NCBI GenBank assembly: GCA_013146195.2
Contig: CM028377.1
Location: forward strand, 107,176,094 to 107,240,093
DNA length: 64,000 nucleotides
Source of the DNA: Codonopsis lanceolata
Lineage: Eukaryota > Streptophyta > Magnoliopsida > Asterales > Campanulaceae
Direction of reading: 5' to 3'
Shown: one piece after another, positions 1-11,559 of the stretch
Position numbering within the stretch: the stretch's first letter is position 1
Layout of the letters: each line of letters starts with the position of its first letter
Made by a program: the position numbers and the translations under genes
The notes under the pieces: generated by a model
What the model was told of the DNA's origin: nothing
The model's input: only the letters and a program-made list of their open reading frames with translations
The model's database searches: none

Positions 1-102
1 ATACTACTATTATATTCTTGGATTTGTATGAGTTTATCGGTGTTTTTGAATTAGTTGGAGTTTTGATATTGATGTATTTTTTTCGTATTTCAAATATTTC
101 AG

Positions 103-762
103 ATGCATACCTTACAGAATTAAAGGTACCAACAAGAAATCATCGGAGAATTTAGAAGAAGCATTGGAAGTTCTTGTGATTAGTTCACAGAGGAAAGGCA
201 AAGGAATGTTGTTTCCCAAGGTATTAACAACTTGAATAATCATTCTTCATTGTACACTTCAGGATTCCAAATCTATTTTTGTACCAATCTATGGGAGTTA
301 ATCAAGTCCGTTTTTCTTGAATTTGCAGGGTGGTTGGGAAAGTGATGAATCCATTAAGGAGGCCGCTCAACGAGAAACAGTGGAGGAAGCTGGAGTCAAA
401 GGAAACGTTGAGGTTAGTTCTAGTCGAAAATCTTGCCCACTAAGACCAGATCCGTTCCATTTCATTGAGTTTGTGTCTCCAGTGAAGTGATGTACTAATT
501 TTTCATGGAATTCTTTTTGTAGAATATGTTGGGTAGATGGATTTTCAAGAGCAAAGGAAACGATTCATACTACGAGGGATTCATGTTTCCTTTGCTTGTC
601 AAGGAGCAACTCGAGTCGTGGCCGGAGAAAGAGATCCGTCAAAGAGTATGGGTGAGTGTGGAGAGAGCTAAAGAAGAATGCCAGCATGATTGGATGAAAG
701 ATGCCTTAGATAAATTAGTAACACGGCTAGCATCTAAGCAGGAGGATGCTTTTTATGCTTAG
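103..762 (+). CDS. NUDT17/18-like: Nudix hydrolase, 3' part of gene (three exons)
   Basis: Three exons are visible: 103-220, 329-412 and 523-762, with AG/GT borders and a TAG stop at 760-762. Base 103 completes a codon begun in an upstream exon outside the window, so the start is missing. The protein contains the Nudix box GX5EX7REUXEEXGU, spanning the exon 1/2 junction and exon 2 (PKGGWESDES, then RETVEEAGV). This motif binds divalent metal and cleaves nucleoside diphosphates linked to another moiety. The tail (GRWIFKSKG, YYEGFMFPLLVKEQLESWPE, then a WMKDAL helix) resembles the plant NUDT17/NUDT18 group, which is annotated as mitochondrial in Arabidopsis. The transit peptide would lie upstream and cannot be checked. 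Family call is firm; the exact orthologue and substrate are inference. Confidence 0.93.
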
Positions 763-1756
763 GAGGCAAATCGCTCATGTACATAGAGTATCTACAATTG
801 CAGTTAGAACAGAAAAATGAGGTATTGTTTCGCCCTGTGTTTTTACGATACCTTACATTTAAGTTATTAAGCACGCGAAACAGTGAACAAACGAGGTATT
901 GTCTGGGATCATGTTTGGTGAAGAGAAGAATGGAGATCGGGGAAGCGTTTAGTGGAAACTTCCTGAATCGGGCTTGTGATGGATCGAAGCAAATCAACTA
1001 ACTAGGGAGTTGTTACGGCTATGAATATGATACAGAAGAGCAGTAGAGGGGGGGGGGGGATGGAAATCACTAACTTATGTTTCATTTTCGGGAGATCCAG
1101 TTTCAGATGTATGATAGAATTATGTTGGTAGGAAACTGCTGTATATCATCAGTTGAATATATGTACAACGTTGTTCTTCATCAATGATACTTGTTTCCTA
1201 AAAGCTCTGGCATTTACAAATACGGCCAACTCAAACAAGACTTGGTCGATTTTAGTCAAACTTTAAAAAAAAAAAACTTATATGGCCACTTCAGCTGTGA
1301 AATGTCTAAACAACCCTTTATTTATCCTTCCTTTTTTGGTATTGGTTTGTACATTATATACGCATACCGAATATTCCCTCCTCAACCGCAAGAACAGAGT
1401 TCGACAAAGTTCATTAGTATCGTTACTCAAAGTCGTAAACATTCAAAATCCAGTGTTTTTTCTAAAATTCGAAGCTCAACAACTGTGTGCTAAGTATTCA
1501 GGTTTGTCCCCCTCGTCGAATACTCCCTCCCTCCGTCGTGTCGTGGAGTTCAAGAAAAGTTCTCTTCCAAATTCAAAGCAAGCCCAACATCAATTATATG
1601 CTTAGTATTCAGGTTCGTTTTCATAAACATTCATTTGAATCAATTTTAGTTTTCTGCAAATTCAACCATGGCCCAAAACTACTCTTTCTTTGCAAAATGC
1701 ACAACCATTCGACAATCATGTGCATTTTAAATTGGTACTTTATACATTGACACATA
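763..1756. other. 3' flank of the Nudix gene, no further gene
   Basis: This stretch holds the presumed 3' UTR of the Nudix gene and unannotated AT-rich DNA. It contains a G homopolymer near 1049-1059 and an A run near 1265. A short direct repeat (TAGTATTCAGGTTYGT type) occurs near 1492 and 1602. The many short frames here show no family resemblance and no codon pattern, so none is called. Confidence 0.6.
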
Positions 1757-4480
1757 ACATGGTTTATCAATCCACAATGTCAGTTTATAAAAAAAAAATC
1801 ATTTTGATTAATAAATCATTGCTAATTGGTTTATGAAACTAGTTTATTGATAAACCATAGATAAACCATGTGAGTTTCTGTTAACTGGTGTGTGGTCGTT
1901 TATGAAACTGGTTACCAAACATGTTTATCTACTTGTTTATCAACTAGTTTATTAATAAACCATAGATAAACCATGTAATTGTCTCTTAATTGTGTTAACT
2001 GGTCTGTGGTTTATAAAAAAAAGTTACCAAACAGGTTTGTACCTTGGTTTGCAAACTGGTTTATCAACTGATTTATTGATAAACTATAGATAAACCAGGT
2101 GAGAGTCTGTTACATGGTGCGTGGTCGTTTATGAAACTGGTTACCAAACAGGTTTGAAAACTGGTTTATCAACTGATGTATCTACTGGTTTATCAACTAG
2201 TTTATTAATAAACCAAGATAAACCATGTCATTGTCTGTTAACTGTGTTAACTGGTCTGTGGTTTATGCAAAAAGTTACCAGACATGTTTGCACCTTGGTT
2301 TGCAAACTGGTTTATCAACTGGCTTATTGATAAACTATAGATAAACCAGGTGAGAGGCTGTTACGTGGTGTGTGGTCGTTTATTACCAAACAAGTTTGCA
2401 AATTGGTTTATTAATAAACCATGTCATTTTCTGTTAACTGTGTTAACCGGTCTGTGGTTTATAAAAAAAGTTACTAAACAGGTTTGTACCTTGGTTTGCA
2501 AATTGATTTATCAACTGGTTTATTGATAAACTATAGATAAACAATGTGAGAGTTTGTTACATGGTGTGTGGTCATTTATAAAACTGGTTACCAAACATGT
2601 TTGCAAACTGGTTTATCAACTGGTTTATCAGCTAGTTTATTAATAAAGCATAGATAAACCATATCATTGTCTGTTAACTGGTATGTGGTTTATAAAAAAA
2701 GTTACCAAACAGGTTTGCACCTTGGTTTGCAAATTGGTTTATTGATAAACCATAGATAAACCAGGTGAGAGTATGTTGCGTGGTATGTGGTCATTTATGA
2801 AACTGGTTACCAAATAGGTTTATCAACTGGTGTATCTACTGGTTTATCAACTGTTTATTAATAAACCATAGATAAACCATGTCATTGTCTGTTAACTGTG
2901 TTAACTGGTCTGTGGTTTATAAAAAAAGTTACCAAATAGGTTTGCACCTTGGTTTGCAAACTGGTTTATCAACTGGTTTATTGATAAACCATAGATAAAT
3001 CAGGTGAGAGTCTGTTACGTGGTGTGTGGTCGTTTATGAAACTGGTTACCAAACAAGATTGCAAACTGGTTTATCAACTGGTTTATTAATAAACCATAGA
3101 TAAACCATGTCATTGTCTATAAACTATGTTAACTGGTCTGTGGTTTATAAAAAAGTTACCAAACAGGTTTGCACCTTGGTTTGTAAACTGGTTGATCAAC
3201 TGGTTTATTGATAAATCACAGATAAACCGGTAGGTGTCTATTAACTGGTATGTGGTCGTTTGTGAAACTGGTTACCAAATATGTTTTCAAACTGGTTTAT
3301 CAACTGGTGTATCTACTCATTTATCAACTGATTTATTAATAAACCATAGATAAACCATGTCATTGTCTGCTAACTGTGTTAATTGATATGTGGTTTATAA
3401 AAAAAAGTTACCAAATAGGTTTGCACCTTGGTTTGCAAACTGGTTTATCAATTGGTTTATTGATAAATCACAGATAAACTAGGTTAGTGTCTGTTAACTG
3501 GTATATGGTCGTTTATGAAACTGGTAACCAAATAGGTTTGCAAACTGGTTTATCAACTGGTGTATCTACTGGTTTAATCAACTAGTTTATTAATAAACCA
3601 TTGATAAACTATGTCATTGTCTGTTAACTGTGTTAATTAGTTTGTGGTTTATAAAAAAAGTTACCAAACATGTTTGCACCTTGGTTTGCAAACTGGTTTA
3701 TCAATTGGTTTATTCATAAACCATAGATAAACCAGGTGAGAGCCTGTTACGTGGTGTGTGGCCGTTTATGAAATTGGTTACCAAATAAGTTTATCAATTG
3801 ATGTATCTATTGGTTTATTAATAAACCATAGATAAACCATGTCATTGTCTGTTAATTGTGTTAACTTATCTGTGGTTTATAAAAAAGTTACCAAACAGGT
3901 TTGCACCTTGGTTTGCAAACTGGTTTATTGATAAATCACAGATAAACTAGGTGAGTGTCTATTAACTGGTGTGTAGTCGTTTATGAAACTGGTTACCAAA
4001 CAGGTTTGCAAACTGGTGTATCTACTGATTTATCAACTGGTTTATTAATAAACCATAGATAAACTTTGTCATTGTCTGTTAATTTTGTTATCTGGTCTGT
4101 GGTTTATAAAAAAAGTTACCAAACAGGTTTGCACCTTGGTTTGCAAACTGGTTTATCAACTGGTTTATTGATAAATCACAGATAAACCAGGTGAGTGTCT
4201 GTTAATTGGTGTGTGGTCGTTTATGAAATTGGTTAGCAAACTGGTTTATCAACTGGTGTATCTAATGGTTTAATCAACTGGTTTATTAATAAACCATGGA
4301 TAAACCATCTCACTTTTAGTTGACCAGTTTATGTTGGTTTATGTTGTTTAATGAAACTGGTTTATTAAATGGTTTATCATGTGGTTTATTGATAAACCAT
4401 TGATAAACCAATTTGTCAGTTTTTGTTAACTGGTCTGTGGTTTATGAAACAGGTTACCAAACAGGTTTGCAAAATGACAT
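1757..4480. repeat. Higher-order tandem array of GGTTTATC/GATAAACC modules
   Basis: The region is built from variants of a two-part unit. Using ACCTTGGTTTGCAAA as anchor, copies start at 2041, 2292, 2488, 2719, 2946, 3173, 3425, 3678, 3905 and 4133. Spacings are therefore about 227 or about 252 bp, with one of 196. Each unit has two halves, one containing GATAAACCAGGTGAG and one containing AAACCATGTCATTGTC. Most halves hold the palindrome TGGTTTATTAATAAACCA or its near-palindrome with TTGATAA. The longer units differ by an added module containing TGTATCTACTGG. The array ends next to a MULE transposase, and the same words recur downstream of it at 7264-7480. Confidence 0.9.
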
Positions 4481-4610
4481 GAATGTATAAGTACCTCTTT
4501 TTTATGGTTGCAAAATACAAATGGTTGATTAAATGCACTTGGTTTATTAAATGAGCATGGTTTGTTAAGGCAATTTATTCCTTTAACATTGGAATACATT
4601 GAGTATATGA

Positions 4611-7096
4611 ATGTACTTATTTATTATGTTCAATATTGCATATATGACTTCAGATTTTTGGCCCTCAGTTATTTGTTTTGGACATTTTGTTGAAGATGAC
4701 ATCGTCGAATGCTCATGGAAATTTATTGACAAACGGAATCCAAGAGGAGTTGGTATTAGTAATGAAAGTACATGTGAAGAGTTGTATGCTAAAGTACGAA
4801 CCATTTGCCAAGTTGATGACATAGAGATAAGATTTCTTGCTCTAGCAACAACAAATGCTTTAAAATTTCCCGTCTTAATTACTAAAGAGGAAGATTTTGA
4901 ATGGTACTTGAACCTTAACAAACTAGAGGTTCAATCTCCACTTTTTGTTACCCATTTGATCATGGAAAATTTGGACTCGAACCGAGGAGAAAATAATGAA
5001 ACTGGTTTTGACAAGGAAACTAATGGAGAAGAGGAAAATAATAGAGAAGATGAAAACAATGGAGAAGAGGAAGAAATGAAACATGAAGATTTTTTTAAAT
5101 AACCCTACTGAATTTGCCACACCGTCGAGACAGTTTGATGGGTTTAGTCAAGAGAACAGAGATGAAGATAACATAGATGAACCTTTATCGAATAACCCTA
5201 ATGATTTTGCTACACCCACGAGACAGATGTTTGATGGGTTCAGTCAAGACAACAGAGATCAATCCAACAGAGATCAAGACAATCAGTTCACAAGCGATAA
5301 TTTAGGGATTTCTTCCATTGCAAGTAAATCGCGAGTGATACCAAAAGAGATTGATTTGAATGTTGGACAAGTATTCAATAACAAGAAGGAGCTTCAGGAT
5401 GCTGTGCACTTGCTTGCATTGAACCATAAGTTTGAGTTCAAAACAAAAAAAATCCAACAAGACTGTGTACACTTTAGTTTGTGTTGATGATAATTGTAAA
5501 TGACGTTTGTTTGCAACAAAGTACTCAGAAAGTGATTATTTTGAGATTCGAAAATATATACCTGAACATTGTTGCCCCCAAAATATGTGCATGGTTGATC
5601 ATAGGCAAGCGACAACACGTATGATTGTGAAACACATTTCACCAAGGTTGGAGGACCGCGACATTATGTTACAACCGAAGGAAATCATTGCAGAAGTGTC
5701 TAGAACATTGGGGGTTTCACTAAACTACCAAAAAGCAAGGAGGTCTAAAGAAGATGCCTTAACATAACTCAAGGGTTCAGCTGAGGATAGTTATAAGAAG
5801 CTGACCGCATATGCCCACAACTTGCAATTGGTCAATCCATCAACAGTCTACTCTTTAGAGCTTGATAATGAACACATATTCAAGTACTTCTTCTTGGCGT
5901 ATGGGGGTTGCATTCTCGGATTCCACGCTGCAATGCGTCCAATAGTGATTGTGGATGGAATATTTTTAACTGCAAGATATAGAGGTACGTTGATTATTAC
6001 AACTTGTCAAGATGATAATATGCAGATATATCCTCTTGCATGGGCTATCGTCGATTCTGAAAATGATGTATCATAGACTTGGTTTTTTATGAAGTTGAAA
6101 GAAATAACAGTTGATAATGAATCACTTGTGATAATTTCTGATAGACATATGAGTCTTTTTACTGTAGGCCAAAATGTTTATCGGAGTGCACATCATGCTC
6201 ATTGTATCTACTATATAAATGGAAACTTAAGGGTTGTAACATGTAAGCCTGACACGATGTCCCTTTTTATGAGAGCGGCAGAGGCTTATACCATAGTAGA
6301 GTTCAACATGCATATGTCTCAAAGTCAAAAAACCGATGAGAATGGTTGGAAATATCTTAGTAAGACAAAATTTGAAACTTGGGCGAGGTCACATTGCAAA
6401 GGAAACCGTTACAATATCATGACTTCAAACAATGTGGAGTCTCTCAACTCAGTGTTCAAAGAAGCTCAAAAGACTCCTATACTTTCCTTGTTTCAAAGTA
6501 TTGGAAAAACGTTGCAGAAATGGTTTTGTGAGAGGCATGAGTCAACTTCAGGGTGTACAACCGTTTTAACCCCGGTAATGGAAGTAAAACTAGCCAAAAC
6601 TAGAGAGATGGCCAAGAAGTATACGATTATTGAAGCCATCAACCAGTCCATGTATGTGGTGAGGGGTGGTAATAAGCATTCTACGGTGGATTTTGATAAA
6701 CATACTTGTACTTGCCAAAGGTTTCAATTGAACCATGTACCATGCGAGCACGCAGTTGCTGTTTACATCAAGAGACATTTTTTAGTGTACCTATTGTGCT
6801 AATCATTCTATACAACATCGTTTTTGAGAATGACATATTCATGTAACATCTTCCCAGCACCCAATCAAGAAGAATAGGACATGCCAGATGCAATTAAGGC
6901 AATGATTGTCTTGCCACCTATATTCCGACCACGAGCTGGATGTCGCAGAACATCGAAAATTCCATCGATCAGAGAGTTTTACAAAAGACAAAGATGCAGT
7001 AAATGTGGAGAAGTAGGGCACAATCGACTTTCGTGTAGAAATCAAACACTTATTTCTCATAGACAACCTACTTCTAATAGACAATCAAATGTTTAA
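4611..7096 (+). pseudogene. MULE (Mutator-like, mudrA-type) transposase, decayed
   Basis: Successive pieces read as one MULE transposase broken by stops and frameshifts. 4611-5102 is an N-terminal PB1-like domain followed by an acidic Asn/Glu-rich linker. 5083-5487, in another frame, ends in the start of the Mutator DNA-binding domain. 5507-6802 covers the rest of that domain and the catalytic DDE region: D in IVIVDGIFL, D in IISDRHMSL, and a candidate E in TIVEF. It ends in a SWIM zinc finger (CTC...CEH, about 6707-6760). 6881-7096 encodes a CCHC knuckle (CSKCGEVGHNRLSC). In-frame stops lie at 5765-5767, 6074-6076 and 6800-6802, with a frame change between 5487 and 5507. The element is therefore unlikely to make active transposase. 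Satellite-like repeats lie on both sides. Family call firm; element limits uncertain. Confidence 0.93.
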
Positions 7097-7263
7097 AAAT
7101 ATTTTCAGATTTTAGATTTCATGGACCATTTAAGTTTAGATTTCCGATTGTTATTGATGCGTAATTTAAGAATTTTCAGAGTTCTATGTTCAGATTTATT
7201 TAAATTTAATTTAAGTTTAGCTTCAATGTTATTAATGTGTAATATCAGATTTATTTCAACTGG

Positions 7264-7480
7264 TTTGCAAACTGGTATGTTTATGTTGTAATTTGGTTTG
7301 CTAAGTAAAAAAAGGTTTTGGCTTGAAAATGCATTTGGTTTATTGATAAACCAGTTGATAAACCATGTTGACAGTTAACTGGTTTATGAAACTTGTTTAC
7401 TTAACTGGTTTATTAGCTCTCTGTTTATCCGAATCTGTTGTTTACTCAACTGGTTTATTAGCTCTCTATTTACTCAACTG
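7264..7480. repeat. Downstream patch of the GGTTTATC/GATAAACC repeat
   Basis: After the transposase the words found at 1757-4480 return: CAACTGGTTTGCAAACTGG, TTGGTTTATTGATAAACC and CAACTGGTTTATTAGCTCTC (twice). The patch is short and not a regular array. A direct repeat TTAAGTTTAGCTTCAATG occurs on both sides of it, near 7211 and 7483, the second copy leading straight into the 61-bp satellite. This suggests that the palindromic repeat belongs to both flanks of the MULE. Confidence 0.7.
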
Positions 7481-7482
7481 GT

Positions 7483-9933
7483 TTAAGTTTAGCTTCAATG
7501 TTATTAACGTGTTTTCATGTTATAATGGTCCATCGTTGTCTATCATACCATTTCGCCAATATGCGTAACGTGTTTTAATGTTATAATGGTCCATCGTTGT
7601 CCATGATATCATTTCGCCAATAGGCGTAACGTTTTTTCATGTTATAATGATCCATCGTAGTCCATTATACCATTTCGACAATAGATGTAACATATTTTCA
7701 TGTTATAATGGTCCATCGAAGTCTATCATACCATTTCGGCAATAGGCATAACAAGTTTTCATGTTATAATGGTCTATTGTAGTCCGTCATACCATCTCGC
7801 CAATAGGCGAAACGCGTTTTTACGTTATAATGGTCTATCGTAGTCCATCATACCATTTTGTCGATAGGCGTAACGTGTTTTCATGTTATAATGGTCCATC
7901 CTAATCCATCATACCATTTCAACAATAGGCGTAAGGTGTTTTCATGGTATAATGGTCCATCGTAGTCCATCATACCATTTCACCAAGAGGCGTAACATGT
8001 TTTCATGTTATAATGGTCTATCGTAGTCCACTATACCATTTCGGTAATAGGCGTAACGTGTTTTCATGTTATAATGGTACATCGTAATCCATTATACCAT
8101 TTCGGCAATAGGTGTAACGTGTTTTCATGTTATAGTGGACCATCGTAGTCCATTATACCATTTTACCAATAGGTGTAACGTGTTTTCATGTAATAATGGT
8201 CCATCGTAGTCCGTTATACCATTTCGCTAATGGGCGTAACATGTTTTGATGTTATAATGGTCCATTGTTCTCCATTATACCATTTCGGCAATAGGCATAA
8301 CATGTTTTGATGTTATAATGGTCCATCATAGTCCATGATACCATTTCAGCATTAGGCGTAACGTGTTTTCATTTTATAATGGTACATCATAATCCATTAT
8401 ACCATTTCGGCAATAGGCGTAACGTGTGTTAATGTTATAATGGTCCATCGTAGTCCATTAAACCATTTCAACAATAGGCATAACGTATTTTCATGTTATA
8501 ATGGTCCATCGCAGTCCATCATACCATTTCGGTAATAGACGTAACGTGTTTTCATGTTATAATGGTCTATCGTAGTCCATTATACCATTTCGGTAATAGG
8601 CGTAACGTGTTTTCATGTTATAATGGTCCATCGTACTCCATTATACCATTTCGACAATAGACGTAACGTGTTTTCATGTTATAATGGATCATCGTAATCC
8701 ATTATACCATTTTACCAATAGGCGTAACGTGTTTTCATGTTATAATGGTCCATCGTAGTCCATTATACCATTTCGCCAATGGGCGTAACGTGTTTTGCTG
8801 TTATAATGGTCCATCGTTCTCCATTATACCATTTCGGCAATAGGCGTAACGTGTTTTGATGTTATAATGGTCCATCATAGTCCATGATACCATTTCAGTA
8901 TTAGGCGTAACGTGTTTTCATGTTATAATGGTACATCGTAGTCCATTATACCATTTCGACAATATGCGTAACGTGTTTTCATGTTATAATGGTTTATCGT
9001 AGTCCATTAAACCATTTCGGCAATAGGCATAACATGTTTTCATGTTATAATGGTCCATCGTAATCCATCATATCATTTCGACAATAGGCGTAACGTGTTT
9101 TCATGTTATAATAGTCTATCGTAGCCCATTATACAATTTTGGCAATAGGCGTAACGTGTTTTTATGTTATAATGGTCCATCGTATATACCATTTCGACAA
9201 TAGGAGTAACGTGTTTTTGATATTATAATGGTCCATCGTAGACCATTAAACTATTTCGACAATATGCGTTACGTGTTTTAATGTTATAATGGTCTATCGT
9301 AGTCCATTATACCATTTCGGCAATAAGCGTAACGTGTTTTCATGTTATAATGGTCCATCGTTGTCCATTATACCTTTTCGCCAATAGGCATAACGTGTTT
9401 TCATGTTATAATGGTCCATAAATTATACCATTTTACGTAATAGGCGTCATGTTTGATGTTTTCTTATAATGATTATCATTTCAAATCTTACAATAAATAA
9501 TAGGAGTAACATGTTTTCATGTTATAATAGTCCATCGTAGTCTATTATACAATTTCGCCAATAGGCGTAATGTGTTTTCATGTTATAATGGTCCATCGTA
9601 GTCCATTATACCATTTTGCCAATAGGCGTAACGTGTTTTGATGTTATAATGGTCCATCGTACTCCATTATACCATTTCGCTAATAGCCGTGACGTGTTTT
9701 GATGTTATAATGGTCTATCGTAGTCCATTATATCATTTGACAAATAGGCGTAACATATTTTCATGTTATAATGGGCCATCGTAGTTAATTATACCATTTC
9801 AGCAAAAGTGGTAACATGTGTTAATGTTATAAAGGTCCATCGTAGTCCATTAAACCATTTCTGCAATAGTCATAACATGTTTTCATGTTATAATTGTCCA
9901 TTGTAGTCCATCATACCATTTCGGTAATAGGTG
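7483..9933. repeat. 61-bp satellite array, about 40 copies
   Basis: A 61-bp unit is repeated head to tail. The word GCGTAAC or a variant recurs at 7563, 7624, 7685, 7746, 7807 and 7868. A typical unit holds GCGTAACGTGTTTTCATG, TATAATGGTCCATCGTAG and TCCATTATACCATTTCGGC. Within each unit TATAATGG and CCATTATA are inverted copies separated by about 11 bases, so each monomer could fold into a hairpin. Copies differ at several sites and some are indel-bearing: one near 9181 is short and one near 9415-9510 is badly disrupted. The array runs into the assembly gap, so its true length is unknown. The TATAAT words are part of the repeat and are not called as promoters. Confidence 0.95.
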
Positions 9934-10033
9934 NNNNNNNNNNNNNNNNNNNNNNNNNNNNNNNNNNNNNNNNNNNNNNNNNNNNNNNNNNNNNNNNNNN
10001 NNNNNNNNNNNNNNNNNNNNNNNNNNNNNNNNN
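9934..10033. other. Assembly gap (100 N)
   Basis: Exactly 100 N bases separate the satellite array from Copia coding sequence. A run of 100 is often a placeholder for a gap of unknown size. The missing part should include more satellite and the 5' portion of the Copia element that follows. Confidence 0.98.
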
Positions 10034-10955
10034 GGACGACATCATCTTTGGATCAACTAACCAAAGCCTGTGTAAGAGATTCGAGAAGCTGATGCAAAGC
10101 AAGTTCGAGATGAGCATGATGGGTGAACTTACCTACTTTCTAGGACTGCAGATACAACAGACTTCAGATGGAATCTTCATCGGTCAAACCAAATATCTGA
10201 AGGAACTAATCAAGAAGTTCGGTCTTGATTGACTAAAGGATTCGAAACTCAATGTCTACCGGTGCCATCTTGACAAAGATGAAAAGGAAAGCAAAGAGAA
10301 CATGACCAAGTACCGAGGAATCATAGGTTCACTTCTTTACCTTCTTGCTAGTAGACGACATTATGTTTCTTTGTTTGTGTTTGTCTAGATTTCGAGGCGG
10401 ATCCAAAGAGTCACATTTGCTTCTGGCCAAGCGTATCATTAGATATGTCTCAAAAACAACAAATCTAGGCATCGGTATCCCAAAACCAACAATTTCAATC
10501 TAGTTGGATACTCGGATCACGATTATGCGACTTACAAAGTGAGCGAAGCGCCCGTGGGACTTGTCAATTCCTTGGAAATAGACTTGTCATGGTCGTGCAA
10601 GAAAACAAGGATCGATTGCAAACTCAACTTCTGAATACATTCTAGCATTTGTTGCTCTCAACTTCTATGGATGAAGCAACAACTAGTGGACTACAACATC
10701 AAGACTGAAAACTGCCCAATCATGTGTGACAACACATCAGCAATTTCAGTCTCTAAAAATCCAATGATGCGCTCCAAAACCAAACACATTGATATCCGTT
10801 ATCACTTCCTCAAAGATCATGTGGAAAAAGGTAACATCAGTTTGGAATATGTTCCAACTGAGCATCAATTGGCAGACATTCTCACAAAACCACTGGATGC
10901 CACCAGGTTTGCTTATTTAAGGAGAAATCTTGGTATGATTGATCCTACTGCTTAA
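10034..10955 (+). pseudogene. Copia (Sirevirus-like) pol, 3' end: reverse transcriptase and RNase H
   Basis: The sequence emerges from the gap inside the reverse transcriptase, at the DD of the YVDD site (DDIIFGSTN), and continues to GELTYFLGLQIQQ and FIGQTKYLKEL. The reading is then broken by stops at about 10231 and several frameshifts. The RNase H end is again readable at 10671-10955 (CDNTSAIS, RSKTKHIDIRYHFL, EHQLADILTKPL). RNase H would remove the RNA strand during reverse transcription. The form of the C-terminus fits Copia elements of the Sirevirus group, as does the long extra frame and LTR downstream. Non-functional because of its breaks and the gap. Confidence 0.92.
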
Positions 10956-11559
10956 ATTTTCAAAGTTATTTGTTAAGTTTCTTTCATACCGGTAGACCTA
11001 GTTTTAGACTGATCGGAAGACGTAAGTTCTCATTTACCGGAAGACTTAAAGGTCAGTATTCTTACTTAGTCTATTTTTTTGCTAAAGAGGTTTCTAAAGC
11101 AATAAAGGGGGTCAAGGATAAAATTTGGTACTTAAGAAAATATCTTAAGTTCCCGCTTTTTCAAAACTGATATTTTCTCGCCTTTAAATAGTCCTTGAAC
11201 CGTCATTTGCAAAACTTTACGAAACCCTTTGACAAAATATTTCTCTCTCTCTCTCTCTCTCTCTTGTGTAACTACGTTCTGCAAATCCGAGTATTTCTTA
11301 ATTCTTCTTCTAAATCCGAGTATTTTCAAGTTTATACAGTTTCCGCCATTGTTGTTCTTCCAAACCTTGAATACTAACAGTTGTTTTTGTACATTCATCG
11401 TTTAATTCTTTTGAAAACTTCTGTCTTACATTTCTCGGGTGTGAATACTCTAAACATCCTAGGGTTTCAAGTTTTTGGTTCAGAAATTCCAATTATTTCA
11501 GAAAAACCTTGAAATTCCTACTTGTTTAGTTGTTGAGATGAAAAGCCCTAATTTTTATT
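10956..11559. other. Spacer between pol and the 3' extra frame, with (TC)n tract
   Basis: About 600 bp separate the pol stop from the next coding-like sequence. A TC microsatellite lies at 11241-11264. No family resemblance is seen in the short frames. Such spacers between pol and an extra 3' frame are known in Sirevirus-type elements. Confidence 0.6.

Noticed and set aside
1487..1750. Overlapping frames downstream of the Nudix gene
   Set aside because: No homology, overlapping in different frames, and low-complexity 3' flank.
7500..9900. TATAAT words in each 61-bp monomer as promoters
   Set aside because: They are a fixed part of a tandem repeat and one arm of its hairpin; no gene follows.
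7483..9933. Regular 61-bp repeats as a CRISPR array
   Set aside because: Units abut with no unique spacers, are diverged, have no cas genes nearby and lie in plant DNA; it is a satellite.
9894..10232. Frame running across the N gap
   Set aside because: Its first part is satellite and its middle is N; only the Copia part after 10034 is real.
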